Positions 16,926 to 25,485 of a DNA stretch of 64,000 bases are shown one piece after another (the stretch's first letter is position 1; the number at the start of each line of letters is the position of its first letter). The notes under the pieces are model-generated. The model made no database searches. It saw only the letters and a program-made list of their open reading frames with translations, and was not told where the DNA came from. A program made the position numbers and the translations under genes. The DNA lies in the NCBI RefSeq assembly GCF_029945535.1, contig NZ_JAQSCU010000008.1, positions 1-64,000 of the forward strand, in the 5' to 3' direction. The DNA is from Methylotenera sp. (GTDB lineage Bacteria; Pseudomonadota; Gammaproteobacteria; Burkholderiales; Methylophilaceae).

Positions 16926-18287
16926 ATGAGTATATTTATTTTTTCCACGCTGATCATTGCTATTATTTTCTTTGTGATACTTGGTTCATGGTACAACATT
17001 CAAGGGCCTTTTTTACTACATGTTGTCATGTTAATTTCAACAGCTGTTGCCATATTTTCTGCGGCACTTGTGATTGTTATTCAGCCTTTATTCACCTCAA
17101 AGAAATCACGTATCAATCAGAACTTAAATCAAGAAGCGGCATGGGGCAGAGAGGTTTCCAGTACACTCTCTTCACCAGCTGCCATGCTGGATGGGTATGT
17201 CGTTAAATTTATCAATACACCATTTCTCCAAATGCTAGGTATGGCCGATATGGCAGATCAGATTATCGGCATGCCCTTTACTAATTTGATACATCCCACA
17301 GATCACCAAAGTTTTGCGAATCTCAACGCAGAGGCTACAACTGGTAAAACTAAAAGTGACCCAACAAAAATTCGACTAATTTGCGCTGATGGTACTACGT
17401 TGCCTTCGAACGCCAGCCTCACACGTATGCGCGAAGATGGTCAAAACAGCCTTACACTTTTTCAATTCACACCAATTTCTGCAACTAGTCCACTCACTAA
17501 CGATTTTGAGTCTCAGTTTAATTACCACCTCATTATCGATAGGCTGGAGGAAATCGTTTTTCAACTGAGCGCTGAGGGGAGAATAATTTTCCTTAATCCG
17601 GCATGGGAAAGTTTACTTGAGCTCAAAGTTCAAGATTGCCTAAACAAATCACTTTTGGACTTTTTTCATCCCGAAGACAGACCTATGCTAGAAGCCAGAC
17701 TTAACTCCTTAACGCAGGGTAAAAGACCTAACTGCACTCTAGAAGCTCGGCTTCTTTCTGTTCACGGCTTCCCTAACTGGGTTGTTATGCGTGCTAAAAC
17801 CACCTCGGCATCTGCTGGTGAAAGAACTAGCGTCATCGGCACCATGACCAACATCCAAAACAATAAAGAGGCTGAGGCAAGCGTATTAGCGAGTCGTCGT
17901 GCATCTAATTCTTTATTAAGCCATATCCCTGCACTAGTCTATCGAGGTAGAAACGACCGTTTTTGGACATTTGAATATGTGAGTGACGGTTGTATCGACC
18001 TCACTGGTTATGATCCTCAAGACTTTATTAATAGTAATAACCTTAATTTCAATTTAATCATTCACCCGGATGACCGTGCTGATGTATGGGAATCAGTGAA
18101 TCAGCAACTTGGACTAAGTGAAAAATTCAAACTCATTTACCGCATTGTTACTCGTAAAGGTGAGACTAAACTCGTACAAGAATACGGACGAGGTATATTC
18201 TCTAGCACAGGTGAGCTGTTAGCTCTGGAAGGGTTTATTACCGAAATTCCAGAGCAACAATATCGAGTGAAATCGCTACTTCATTAA
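16926..18287 (+). CDS. Membrane protein with three PAS domains and no output domain
   Basis: 453 aa from the ATG at 16926. An upstream in-frame start at 16854 would overlap the divergent kinase gene. Two N-terminal membrane segments (about residues 2-25 and 30-60) are followed by PAS domains near 85-180, 200-310 and 335-450; the last has the PAS_3-like YVSDGCIDLTGYDPQDF and IIHPDDRADVWESV. No kinase, GGDEF, EAL or chemoreceptor domain follows. It may act through protein contact with the divergently encoded kinase. It lies next to the dimethylamine monooxygenase genes but convergent to them. Confidence 0.85.
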   Translation: MSIFIFSTLIIAIIFFVILGSWYNIQGPFLLHVVMLISTAVAIFSAALVIVIQPLFTSKKSRINQNLNQEAAWGREVSSTLSSPAAMLDGYVVKFINTPFLQMLGMADMADQIIGMPFTNLIHPTDHQSFANLNAEATTGKTKSDPTKIRLICADGTTLPSNASLTRMREDGQNSLTLFQFTPISATSPLTNDFESQFNYHLIIDRLEEIVFQLSAEGRIIFLNPAWESLLELKVQDCLNKSLLDFFHPEDRPMLEARLNSLTQGKRPNCTLEARLLSVHGFPNWVVMRAKTTSASAGERTSVIGTMTNIQNNKEAEASVLASRRASNSLLSHIPALVYRGRNDRFWTFEYVSDGCIDLTGYDPQDFINSNNLNFNLIIHPDDRADVWESVNQQLGLSEKFKLIYRIVTRKGETKLVQEYGRGIFSSTGELLALEGFITEIPEQQYRVKSLLH

Positions 18288-18307
18288 GAATGAAGTAGCA
18301 ATAAAAA

Positions 18308-19348
18308 TTACTCAGGTTGTGTTCCTACAGCCATAGCTGAACCATCATCAAACTGAGAAAGCCATTCAACCATCATTGGATGAAACTTTGTCATACCCTT
18401 ATATTCAATCAAATCTGGGTGCATAGTCTTTTGAACACGATGCAAACGCTTTGCCCATCTTGGATAGCTAGAAAGTTCTCTTAAACTCATCAAATAACAG
18501 CGAATACTGAAAACAATTCCATTGCTACGTGGCAATCTAAATAAAGACTGTAACTCCACACGAAGATGCACTTTGTCTGCAACATTCTCAGGATTTACCG
18601 TATTTCTGTCAGTACCCCATAATGGATAATTTTCAGGTGAAGTGTCCAAACGTGGATTCACTGTCATCGTCCAGTTAAGTCTACGTACTGGGCTACCCAA
18701 TTGTAGATTAAGCAAATATTTAAGCGCTCTATCCATCACACCTAGTTCAGTCGCCCGTGGCACTGGCGCATGCCACTCTCTCCATGACATTCCCACATCA
18801 AACGCTAAAGACCAATCGGCCTGACTGGTCACAAAACCAGCATCTGCATATAAGGTTTCATCACGTTGGTCGAGTAACACGAAGTCACCCTGCACTTGTT
18901 TGCTCATAAATTCAAATGGATCCATAGGCATCGTCGAAGCATCGCCAAATACGAAGCTTTGCTTAATGTTTAAGGGTTTGTTTTCCCATGTCCAATTTAA
19001 GCCCTCTTTTTTTAAAGAAAAATGTTCAGGGTAATCATTGGAAAGCGCTTCCATGGTCAGTTCAACAAAGTCCCATTGCGCATCCATCATGTGCGGTAAA
19101 GCTGCATATCTACCACGATCTAGATCTAGCGTTAGCTGCTTGTCTAAGCATTCCCCAACATAGTGCTCATCTACATCAAAAGCGAATTCAGAAACGCTAC
19201 CCGTCTTACCTTTAACGTGCGGCTCTATATTGACCGAGTACATATACTGATCTTCTGCAAACGGAAACGGAAAGCGTTTAATTGCATTAGGAGAGTTACT
19301 GTATTTATAGTCATTGCGAAATGTTTCTTGTTTAAATGCTAACGCCAT
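18308..19348 (-). CDS. dmmA: Dimethylamine monooxygenase, haem (PAS-fold) alpha subunit
   Basis: 346 aa from the ATG at 19348, which has an AAGGTG site 7 nt upstream; the alternative start 21 nt earlier is less good. It matches the DUF3445/HODM alpha family, in which a PAS fold holds haem and carries out O2-dependent N-demethylation. Visible family landmarks include NAIKRFPFPFAEDQYMYSVNI near the start and LNWTMTVNPRLDTSPENYPLW toward the C-terminus. It is the last gene of the dmmD-dmmC-dmmB-dmmA operon. With its partners it converts dimethylamine to methylamine, passing the formaldehyde unit to tetrahydrofolate. The assignment rests on both sequence and the four-subunit context. Confidence 0.9.
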   Translation of the reverse strand: MALAFKQETFRNDYKYSNSPNAIKRFPFPFAEDQYMYSVNIEPHVKGKTGSVSEFAFDVDEHYVGECLDKQLTLDLDRGRYAALPHMMDAQWDFVELTMEALSNDYPEHFSLKKEGLNWTWENKPLNIKQSFVFGDASTMPMDPFEFMSKQVQGDFVLLDQRDETLYADAGFVTSQADWSLAFDVGMSWREWHAPVPRATELGVMDRALKYLLNLQLGSPVRRLNWTMTVNPRLDTSPENYPLWGTDRNTVNPENVADKVHLRVELQSLFRLPRSNGIVFSIRCYLMSLRELSSYPRWAKRLHRVQKTMHPDLIEYKGMTKFHPMMVEWLSQFDDGSAMAVGTQPE

Positions 19349-19414
19349 TTTGTTCACCTTAATTTTCAATTTTCAATATCAACTGGTCTTAAAACATCAA
19401 ACTATTCTCGTGAT

Positions 19415-20368
19415 CTAAAGATCCAAAACCAATCGGTCACACCTAGCGCGAGAGACGCAAGGCATGATTTTTTTACCAGCAGCTTTTTCTGCATCGGTTA
19501 AAAAATGATCGTGGTGCAACAGCGCGCCATCTGATTCAAGTACATTGACCTCACAACGCCCACAAACGCCACCTCGACACAAGTAATCCGCCTCGACACC
19601 GGCAGCTTCTATAGCTTCCAGCATGCTCATTTCTGCAGGGACATGCACTTCAATGTTAGATTTCGCCAGTTGGATTTTGAATGGCTCACCGATACCTGGT
19701 GACAGGAACTGTTCGCTATGAATATGATTTTCAGGCCAGCCCAGATTTCTTGCAGTTTCAATGACTGCAACAACCATAGGATTTGGTCCGCAAACGTACA
19801 CATGTGTGCCTAATGGTTGCTTGCTTAACAAGGCAAGTAGATCAAGACGCTCACCTTTACTATCCGCATAACAATGAAGTTTGCTACTGCAAATAGCCTT
19901 TAATTGATCTGCAAATGCCCCATGTTCAGGTGATCTAAATGCATAATGCAGCTCAAAGTTTGCATTCAATCTATTCAAATCAATCAATTGCGACATAAAT
20001 GGCGTAATGCCAATTCCGCCTGCAATTAATATATGTTTATGGGCTTTTTTAGCCAGTGAAAAAAGATTTACTGGATAAGTGATTTGCAGTGAGGTACCAA
20101 CCTCAACGTTCTCGTGCATAAACACTGAGCCTCCTCTAGACTGCTCCTGCTTGCGAACTGAGATATGGTAAGCGCCAGTGTCTGCTGGCGAACCCATGAG
20201 CGAGTATGGGTTGCGGTGCACCCTTCCGCCGACATTCATAGATACAACTACATGGCTTCCACCTGAAAATGCAGGAAATGGTGATCCATCCCTTTTAACA
20301 AAAGTGAAATGCTTAACTAGTGGCGTTACTTGCTCGACGGCAGCAACTTTGATGTCAATCATACTCAT
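19415..20368 (-). CDS. dmmB: Dimethylamine monooxygenase reductase subunit (flavin, 2Fe-2S)
   Basis: 317 aa, phthalate-dioxygenase-reductase layout. Flavin-binding RNPYSLMG (about residue 56) is followed by the NAD(P)H-binding IAGGIGITPF and YVCGPNPMVV, then a C-terminal plant-type 2Fe-2S ferredoxin with CRGGVCGRCEVNV and a distal CVSRA cysteine. It feeds electrons from NAD(P)H to the haem subunit. Its start overlaps the end of dmmC by 4 nt (ATGA), indicating coupled translation. A 66-nt gap separates it from dmmA. Confidence 0.92.
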   Translation of the reverse strand: MSMIDIKVAAVEQVTPLVKHFTFVKRDGSPFPAFSGGSHVVVSMNVGGRVHRNPYSLMGSPADTGAYHISVRKQEQSRGGSVFMHENVEVGTSLQITYPVNLFSLAKKAHKHILIAGGIGITPFMSQLIDLNRLNANFELHYAFRSPEHGAFADQLKAICSSKLHCYADSKGERLDLLALLSKQPLGTHVYVCGPNPMVVAVIETARNLGWPENHIHSEQFLSPGIGEPFKIQLAKSNIEVHVPAEMSMLEAIEAAGVEADYLCRGGVCGRCEVNVLESDGALLHHDHFLTDAEKAAGKKIMPCVSRARCDRLVLDL

Positions 20369-20961
20369 GGATATATTTCCTCAATTTCTGGTAATTCACC
20401 TGGCGACTCAGCGTCGATCATCAAGCCCATGTAGGCGCCTAGCTTGCGTGAAAAGTGATCGCGAACGAAAAGCATGCGACCACAGCCGCTACATTCCCCT
20501 ATATTGGTTGTGACACCATGCGTTGTCGCTTTGCAATGTACGCAATAAATGGGTCTTGCCAATGTGCCAGTCAGCTCTTTCATCATGCCGGCATCTTCAA
20601 TGCCGAATTTATTCGCTACTTTCGCTACTGACCACATAAAGTCTTCAGAACCAGCAATATAAAGACGCATACCCATACACATACCCTGCAAGACAATCTC
20701 TAACTTAGCTAAAACCTCTTGTTCAGTCTCTAATATATGCAAGCCCTCGGGCACTACTTTGACAAGCGTTTTAGAATAATCTGCTTCAGCATAAGGCGTG
20801 TATAACACTGTGATTGCTTGCTTAGGATGCATCAACTGAAACAACTTCAACACGGCCATTCCGCCCTGACCTTGTGCTACTACTAAATGCGAAGTAGCTT
20901 TTTCATGCCACAGTAATGAAGTGTAGACGGGCTTACTTCTAATCCAATATCCACGTTCCAT
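20365..20961 (-). CDS. dmmC: Dimethylamine monooxygenase gamma subunit
   Basis: 198 aa. The first 130 residues form an alpha/beta domain (SHLVVAQGQGGMAVLKLFQLMHP). The C-terminal part has a zinc-ribbon-like arrangement, CVHCKATTHG...CSGCGRMLFVRDHFS, ending LGAYMGLMIDAESPGE. This matches the gamma subunit of the haem-dependent oxidative N-demethylase described from Pseudomonas. Its catalytic role is not clear even in the known complex. It lies 2 nt after dmmD and overlaps dmmB by 4 nt. Confidence 0.88.
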   Translation of the reverse strand: MERGYWIRSKPVYTSLLWHEKATSHLVVAQGQGGMAVLKLFQLMHPKQAITVLYTPYAEADYSKTLVKVVPEGLHILETEQEVLAKLEIVLQGMCMGMRLYIAGSEDFMWSVAKVANKFGIEDAGMMKELTGTLARPIYCVHCKATTHGVTTNIGECSGCGRMLFVRDHFSRKLGAYMGLMIDAESPGELPEIEEIYP

Positions 20962-20963
20962 GA

Positions 20964-22082
20964 CTAACCTTTCACTCTTTCAGGATAGGTGCGTAAGCGC
21001 ATAGGGTCATAAAATGGCGTTTGAGCCACTCTTGCCTTGCAGCTGGATTTTTTACCGACTATTTCTACCTCAGTACCAATTGCTGAGTATTCAGGTTTGA
21101 TATGTATCATCGCGATGGATTGCATTAAATATTGACTGTAACTGCCGCTAGTCACTACACCAACTTCAACACCATCTTTCATGATCTTTGCTCCAGATTC
21201 AACTGCGCTTGCACTTTGGCAAATAATTCCGCCTTGCTTAACGCGTTCTTGCCCTTTTGACTTTAATACCGCCTCTTTGCCTGTATATTCAACTGCTTTA
21301 TCAAGATCAATAGCCCAGCCTAAACCTGCTTCCCAAGGCGTTGTGTCACCTTCAGGCATTTCAAATGGGAAGAACTGCAGCGCAGCTTCTACACGCGTTA
21401 ACTCTAAGCAATTCCATGATGCTGGCATGATGCCAAATGGCTTTCCAAGCTCAAGAACTTTGTCCCAAATGGTCACAATGTCTTTTGCAGTACTATAAAT
21501 CTCGTAACCACGTTCAGCCGCATATCCGCCACGGCCAATAATCACGTCAATGCCAAATATCGTTGTTTTTACAAAACCAAAATAGGGCAATTCAGACAAT
21601 ATGATGCCTACATGTGGAGTAAGTATTTCAAGAGATTTTGGGCCTTGTAATGACAGCACATGCGTATCATTATCTTTTTGAACTGTAATATTTTTGCCAG
21701 CAGACAACTTACGTAGATTGTCTGGTGTTTTACCGCTTCCATGAGAGACTTTAAACTCATTAGCGCCTAGACGAATAATCATAATGTCATCGCATAAAAT
21801 ACCTGCTTCATTGACCTCAACAGCGATAATCCCAGTATTGACTTTAAGCTTGCTGATATCTTTGGCAACCATCGCATTTAATACCGCCTCGGCATCAGCG
21901 CCAGTGACATCCACAAGATTAAGTGCTGAAACATCAAATAAGCCTACACGACTTCGCACCGCAACCGTTTCTTCATTTGGGTCAGTGTGATAGCTCCAAG
22001 GAATAGCCATATCATTCCATGTGTCGCCATCTAAATTTGATCCAAGCGCCGCGTGTCTACCGTTGAGAATAGAATTTCGCAT
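20964..22082 (-). CDS. dmmD: Dimethylamine monooxygenase delta subunit (GcvT-like, folate binding)
   Basis: 372 aa, colinear with glycine-cleavage T-protein/DMGDH-type folate domains: RVGLFDVSALNLVDVTGADAEAVLNAMVAKDI near the N-terminus, GRGGYAAERGYEIY centrally, EAGLGWAIDLDK and VTSGSYS near the C-terminus. In the Pseudomonas oxidative N-demethylase the folate-binding delta subunit captures formaldehyde as methylene-tetrahydrofolate. It is the first gene of the dmm operon, and its upstream region carries the TACTAC-N7-GTAGTA motif at 22171-22189. A stand-alone GcvT is unlikely, because no glycine-cleavage genes are nearby. Confidence 0.88.
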   Translation of the reverse strand: MRNSILNGRHAALGSNLDGDTWNDMAIPWSYHTDPNEETVAVRSRVGLFDVSALNLVDVTGADAEAVLNAMVAKDISKLKVNTGIIAVEVNEAGILCDDIMIIRLGANEFKVSHGSGKTPDNLRKLSAGKNITVQKDNDTHVLSLQGPKSLEILTPHVGIILSELPYFGFVKTTIFGIDVIIGRGGYAAERGYEIYSTAKDIVTIWDKVLELGKPFGIMPASWNCLELTRVEAALQFFPFEMPEGDTTPWEAGLGWAIDLDKAVEYTGKEAVLKSKGQERVKQGGIICQSASAVESGAKIMKDGVEVGVVTSGSYSQYLMQSIAMIHIKPEYSAIGTEVEIVGKKSSCKARVAQTPFYDPMRLRTYPERVKG

Positions 22083-22170
22083 TATTTTCCTTACTTAATA
22101 AGATGTAATTGTTAAGAGATTGATTACACATTATCGGAATAGAAATTCAGAGAAAATTCTCTTGAAGGTG

Positions 22171-22189
22171 TACTACTAAGGAGGTAGTA
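22171..22189. promoter_or_regulatory. TACTAC-N7-GTAGTA operator-like site upstream of dmmD
   Basis: The sequence TACTACTAAGGAGGTAGTA lies about 90 bp before dmmD. Related inverted half sites occur near trimethylamine dehydrogenase, the globin operon, hutG-like/mgd and the cupin gene. The symmetry suggests a dimeric regulator, perhaps the NarL-type protein at 14308-14946. Confidence 0.5.
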
Positions 22190-22223
22190 AATACATTAGG
22201 ATGGATTTAGACGAAATTAAGGA

Positions 22224-22261
22224 AAATGGCGTACAGACTTGATCTTAGCAGCACGCCATTT
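22224..22261 (-). terminator. Hairpin after etfA
   Basis: AAATGGCGT at 22224-22232 pairs with ACGCCATTT at 22253-22261. On the minus strand it follows etfA and is trailed by TTCCTT, so it may end the tmd-etf operon before dmmD. Confidence 0.5.
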
Positions 22262-22292
22262 AAGGAGTTTAATACTTGTAATTCATTTGTTA

Positions 22293-23258
22293 CTAAGCTG
22301 CCAATTGACTGTTGAGCTCTTCTTCAAAATCAAAAATATCTGCAACGATACCGTACTTAGCAATAGTGAAAATTGAAGCACTCGGGTCAGTATTCACAGC
22401 GACAATAGTCGGTACATGTTTCATACCCGCCATATGCTGAATCGAACCAGAAATACCTAAAGCCACATAAAGTTTACATGAGCCAACCACCTTACCTGAC
22501 TGTCCGACTTGCCTTGATTTTGGTAACCAGCCTGCATCGGCGATAGGACGTGAGCAACATAAAGTAGCACCAGCTGTTTCCGCTAACTCTCTAAATTGCT
22601 CAACGTTGGTTTCTTCGCCAATTCCACGACCGATAGACATAATAAAATCAACGGTTGTAATATCAATATCATTCCCACCACCCTGCTCTACAAAGTCTTT
22701 ATTTTGGCTGCGTGACTGAACAGTTGGTAAGTCAAAGCTGCTCACAGCTGGGCTGCTTGAACCTTCTAAAGGTTTAAACACGCTGGCACGAATGGTCATT
22801 ACCACAATACTCTTACCTGGAAAATCCACTTCAACGTTCACTTTTTGATTATATCCGCCACGTGTTGCAACTAAATCACTGCCTTGATATTCGACGATGA
22901 ACACGTCTGTAGCGAATCCATAACCGGCTTTACTAGCTAATGTAGCAGCATAACCAAGTGAGTCGACTGAGTGTGGCAACAAGACGACGCTAGGCTGTTT
23001 AGCCTCAATCAGCGCTGATACAGCGGCTTCATAAACATCAGGATCGAATTCTGAAACTGGGGCTGGAATTTTCAATATTTCATCTACACCACTCACAGAT
23101 AGCGCTGCTGTAAATGTCTCAGCCTGACTACCGACAACCGCAACCAAGACTTTGTCATCTGCTGATTTTTTCAAACCTTGTGCCGCAGAGATGAGCTCAA
23201 AGGTGACAGGGCGCAACTCATTACGACGGTGCTCTGCAATTACCAAAATTGTACTCAT
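22293..23258 (-). CDS. etfA: Electron transfer flavoprotein alpha subunit
   Basis: 321 aa, full length. The N-terminal ETF domain is followed by the FAD-binding half with GRGIGEETNVEQF, SRPIADAGWLPKSRQVGQSGK and LGISGSIQHMAGM. With EtfB it accepts single electrons from trimethylamine dehydrogenase, whose natural partner in W3A1 is ETF. It starts 2 nt after the end of etfB and closes the tmd operon. Confidence 0.95.
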   Translation of the reverse strand: MSTILVIAEHRRNELRPVTFELISAAQGLKKSADDKVLVAVVGSQAETFTAALSVSGVDEILKIPAPVSEFDPDVYEAAVSALIEAKQPSVVLLPHSVDSLGYAATLASKAGYGFATDVFIVEYQGSDLVATRGGYNQKVNVEVDFPGKSIVVMTIRASVFKPLEGSSSPAVSSFDLPTVQSRSQNKDFVEQGGGNDIDITTVDFIMSIGRGIGEETNVEQFRELAETAGATLCCSRPIADAGWLPKSRQVGQSGKVVGSCKLYVALGISGSIQHMAGMKHVPTIVAVNTDPSASIFTIAKYGIVADIFDFEEELNSQLAA

Positions 23259-23260
23259 GC

Positions 23261-24055
23261 TTAAACTCCTTTAAATTCGTTCATAATTTGAATCAACTTA
23301 GCCGCTTGCTCAGCTATCGTACCTTCAATCATCTCTGCACGGCCTTTAGCTGGAATATACATGCGACGAACGTGTGACATTGAGTTACCTACCCCGACAT
23401 CTGAACCTGATAAGCCTATATCAGCTAGAGTAACTTCTTCGATAGGTTTGGCAGCCGCTTGTTTGATACCACGCAATGAGGCATATCTAGGCTTGTTAAT
23501 ACCTAGTTGTATGGTTAATACTGCTGGGCAATTAATCTCTACTTCCTGCAACAAGCCACCTTCTAATTCGCGACGAACCACAGCACTTTTGTTACCCGGT
23601 TGATATTGCAAATCAGCCACCACTGCTGCATGTGGCCAATTGAGATAAGCTGCTGTTGAAATGCCTGTTGAGGCATAAGCTTGGTCAGATGACTGCACGC
23701 CAGCAAATATCATGTCCGGCGCTTCTTTCTTAGCTATAGCAGCAAGAATACGTCCAATGGCAATCGCATCAGAACCTTCAATACTGTCATCCCAAACTCT
23801 GATGGCACGGTCAGCGCCTTTAGCTAAACATTTACGCAGGCTCTCATCAACGCGATCTGGTCCTACGGAAACTACCACCACTTCGACTTCTGTCGTGCCA
23901 GCTTCTTTGATTTTCATGGCTTCTTCAAGTGAAAAGTCATCCCACTCGTTTAAGTCATACAAAAGAAAATCCTCATCGACATCTTTTTCATCCGCGCGGA
24001 TTTCAAAGTCTTCATCTAATGCCGCTACCTGTTTTACCGCAACTAAAATTTTCAT
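23261..24055 (-). CDS. etfB: Electron transfer flavoprotein beta subunit
   Basis: 264 aa. It has MKILVAVKQVAALDE at the N-terminus, the nucleotide-domain stretch FAGVQSSDQAYASTGI and a C-terminal arm (PAKGRAEMIEGTIAEQAAKLI) that wraps around EtfA. It lies downstream of the repeat protein at 24081 with a 25-nt gap that carries a GGAGA-type ribosome site. It serves as electron carrier for trimethylamine dehydrogenase. Confidence 0.95.
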   Translation of the reverse strand: MKILVAVKQVAALDEDFEIRADEKDVDEDFLLYDLNEWDDFSLEEAMKIKEAGTTEVEVVVVSVGPDRVDESLRKCLAKGADRAIRVWDDSIEGSDAIAIGRILAAIAKKEAPDMIFAGVQSSDQAYASTGISTAAYLNWPHAAVVADLQYQPGNKSAVVRRELEGGLLQEVEINCPAVLTIQLGINKPRYASLRGIKQAAAKPIEEVTLADIGLSGSDVGVGNSMSHVRRMYIPAKGRAEMIEGTIAEQAAKLIQIMNEFKGV

Positions 24056-24080
24056 ACTTATCTTCTCCTTGAAACTTTTA

Positions 24081-25484
24081 TCAACTACCGCTTTTTATAA
24101 AACTATTCGCAAAATATCTAAATGCCGCAAATCTGACCTGAAAATCTGGATCGAAACACAAATGCCATTTATCTTTATCTTTCAACTTAGTGTTAGCAAC
24201 TAGCATTAACCGATGTAAATAATAGGCATCCTCTAATAATGGCAACAAAGTCAACCGCGTAGCACTCTGGTTTAAAATCACGCCACGCCTTACATCCGCT
24301 TCTTTTGAAACCGTTAACTTTTTCAACAGTTTCTGTGGCGTATTGGGGTTATTCGCCACACCACTCAACACATCTACCGCTGTATCTTCCACAAGATCAA
24401 CTAACAACTGCTTGGGAGTTCTGCGCTGATAAGCCACTGCAGAACGTACCCAATAATCCTCATCTTTAGCTAATACTCGTAACAACTTGACTGAGCATTT
24501 AGCGTTTCTTGCCACGCCTCTTCGCACATCTGCTTGCAGGTCTTGAGACAACTTAGCCAATACCCTGTATGGAACAATCGAATTACGTGCTAACTTCTGC
24601 CTGACCCATACATCCGGGTCATTCATTAAGCTGTTAATACTATGTGCTGTTAAATCACTTCTTGATGCAACAACACGTCTGACCACATCACTATCATCAG
24701 TTGCTAAGGACTTAATCACATCCTTCGGAGCGGTCAAATTTGAAGCTACCGCACATCGCACCGATTTATCCTGATGTAAGCTCAAGCGACTGATCACATC
24801 ATTACTTAAGCGCCTATCTGCCGCTAATTGCCGTTGAATTAAGACACTTTCTTCTTGCACTGCTTGATCTATCAGTCGCTGCGAACAATTGGCATGCCCA
24901 ATCACCGCAGCTTTTACATACACATCACCTTTGTCATACAACTGCTCGAGCAACTGAGGAGAGGTAGATGGATGCTCACTTATATTTTTTTGCAATGCCT
25001 CTAGTATCGAATTCGACTCAAAGCGACTTAGCAACATACTTAGCACTTCACTGTTTGACGCCAAGTTTTTACTCACGGCTAACAAACTTGCTTCATCATT
25101 CTCAAACTGTGCAATATTTCTCAAAACAGCAAGTGATGCATGCCGATGTTGTGCAACTAAAACAGTCAAACTTAAACTATTTTTACTACTTAGACTCTCT
25201 GTAACATAAAGCCTAGATATCGCTTGAGCCGGCGTATTCTGGTTCTTGTCTAATCGAACAACTATCGCCTCGTCTGAAGCGCCACAAAGCGCTTCTAACA
25301 CTGATGCTGGTGTGTGCTCCCATCTAGCTAGCGCCAAGGCATCTCGTCGCTTACTAAACATGAGCTCTTCCAACTTACGCCTAGCTTTGCCTGCTGCAAT
25401 CACATGAACGGCAGCAGCACTATATGGGTCTCCAGCTTTCAATGCTAAATCCACTAATGCTGCCGCACATTCAGGAAGCTTCAT
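24081..25484 (-). CDS. LRV/HEAT-like repeat protein of unknown role
   Basis: 467 aa built of about 15 repeats of roughly 24 residues, for example SNDVISRLSLHQDKSVRCAV and TAHSINSLMNDPDVWVR, with recurrent DVRRGVARN cores. This matches leucine-rich-repeat-variant or HEAT-type solenoids. The N-terminal Cys cluster of the Azotobacter LRV protein is not present; only scattered Cys occur (C6, C67). It starts one base after the stop codon of the Fe-S oxidoreductase and sits between that gene and etfB, so it is probably an assembly or scaffold factor for the ETF electron chain. The role is inferred from position only. Confidence 0.82.
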   Translation of the reverse strand: MKLPECAAALVDLALKAGDPYSAAAVHVIAAGKARRKLEELMFSKRRDALALARWEHTPASVLEALCGASDEAIVVRLDKNQNTPAQAISRLYVTESLSSKNSLSLTVLVAQHRHASLAVLRNIAQFENDEASLLAVSKNLASNSEVLSMLLSRFESNSILEALQKNISEHPSTSPQLLEQLYDKGDVYVKAAVIGHANCSQRLIDQAVQEESVLIQRQLAADRRLSNDVISRLSLHQDKSVRCAVASNLTAPKDVIKSLATDDSDVVRRVVASRSDLTAHSINSLMNDPDVWVRQKLARNSIVPYRVLAKLSQDLQADVRRGVARNAKCSVKLLRVLAKDEDYWVRSAVAYQRRTPKQLLVDLVEDTAVDVLSGVANNPNTPQKLLKKLTVSKEADVRRGVILNQSATRLTLLPLLEDAYYLHRLMLVANTKLKDKDKWHLCFDPDFQVRFAAFRYFANSFIKSGS

Positions 25485-25485
25485 A

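Noticed and set aside
20964-22082. Glycine-cleavage T-protein
   Set aside because: There are no gcvH or gcvP genes near it, and it is fused into the four-gene dimethylamine monooxygenase operon.
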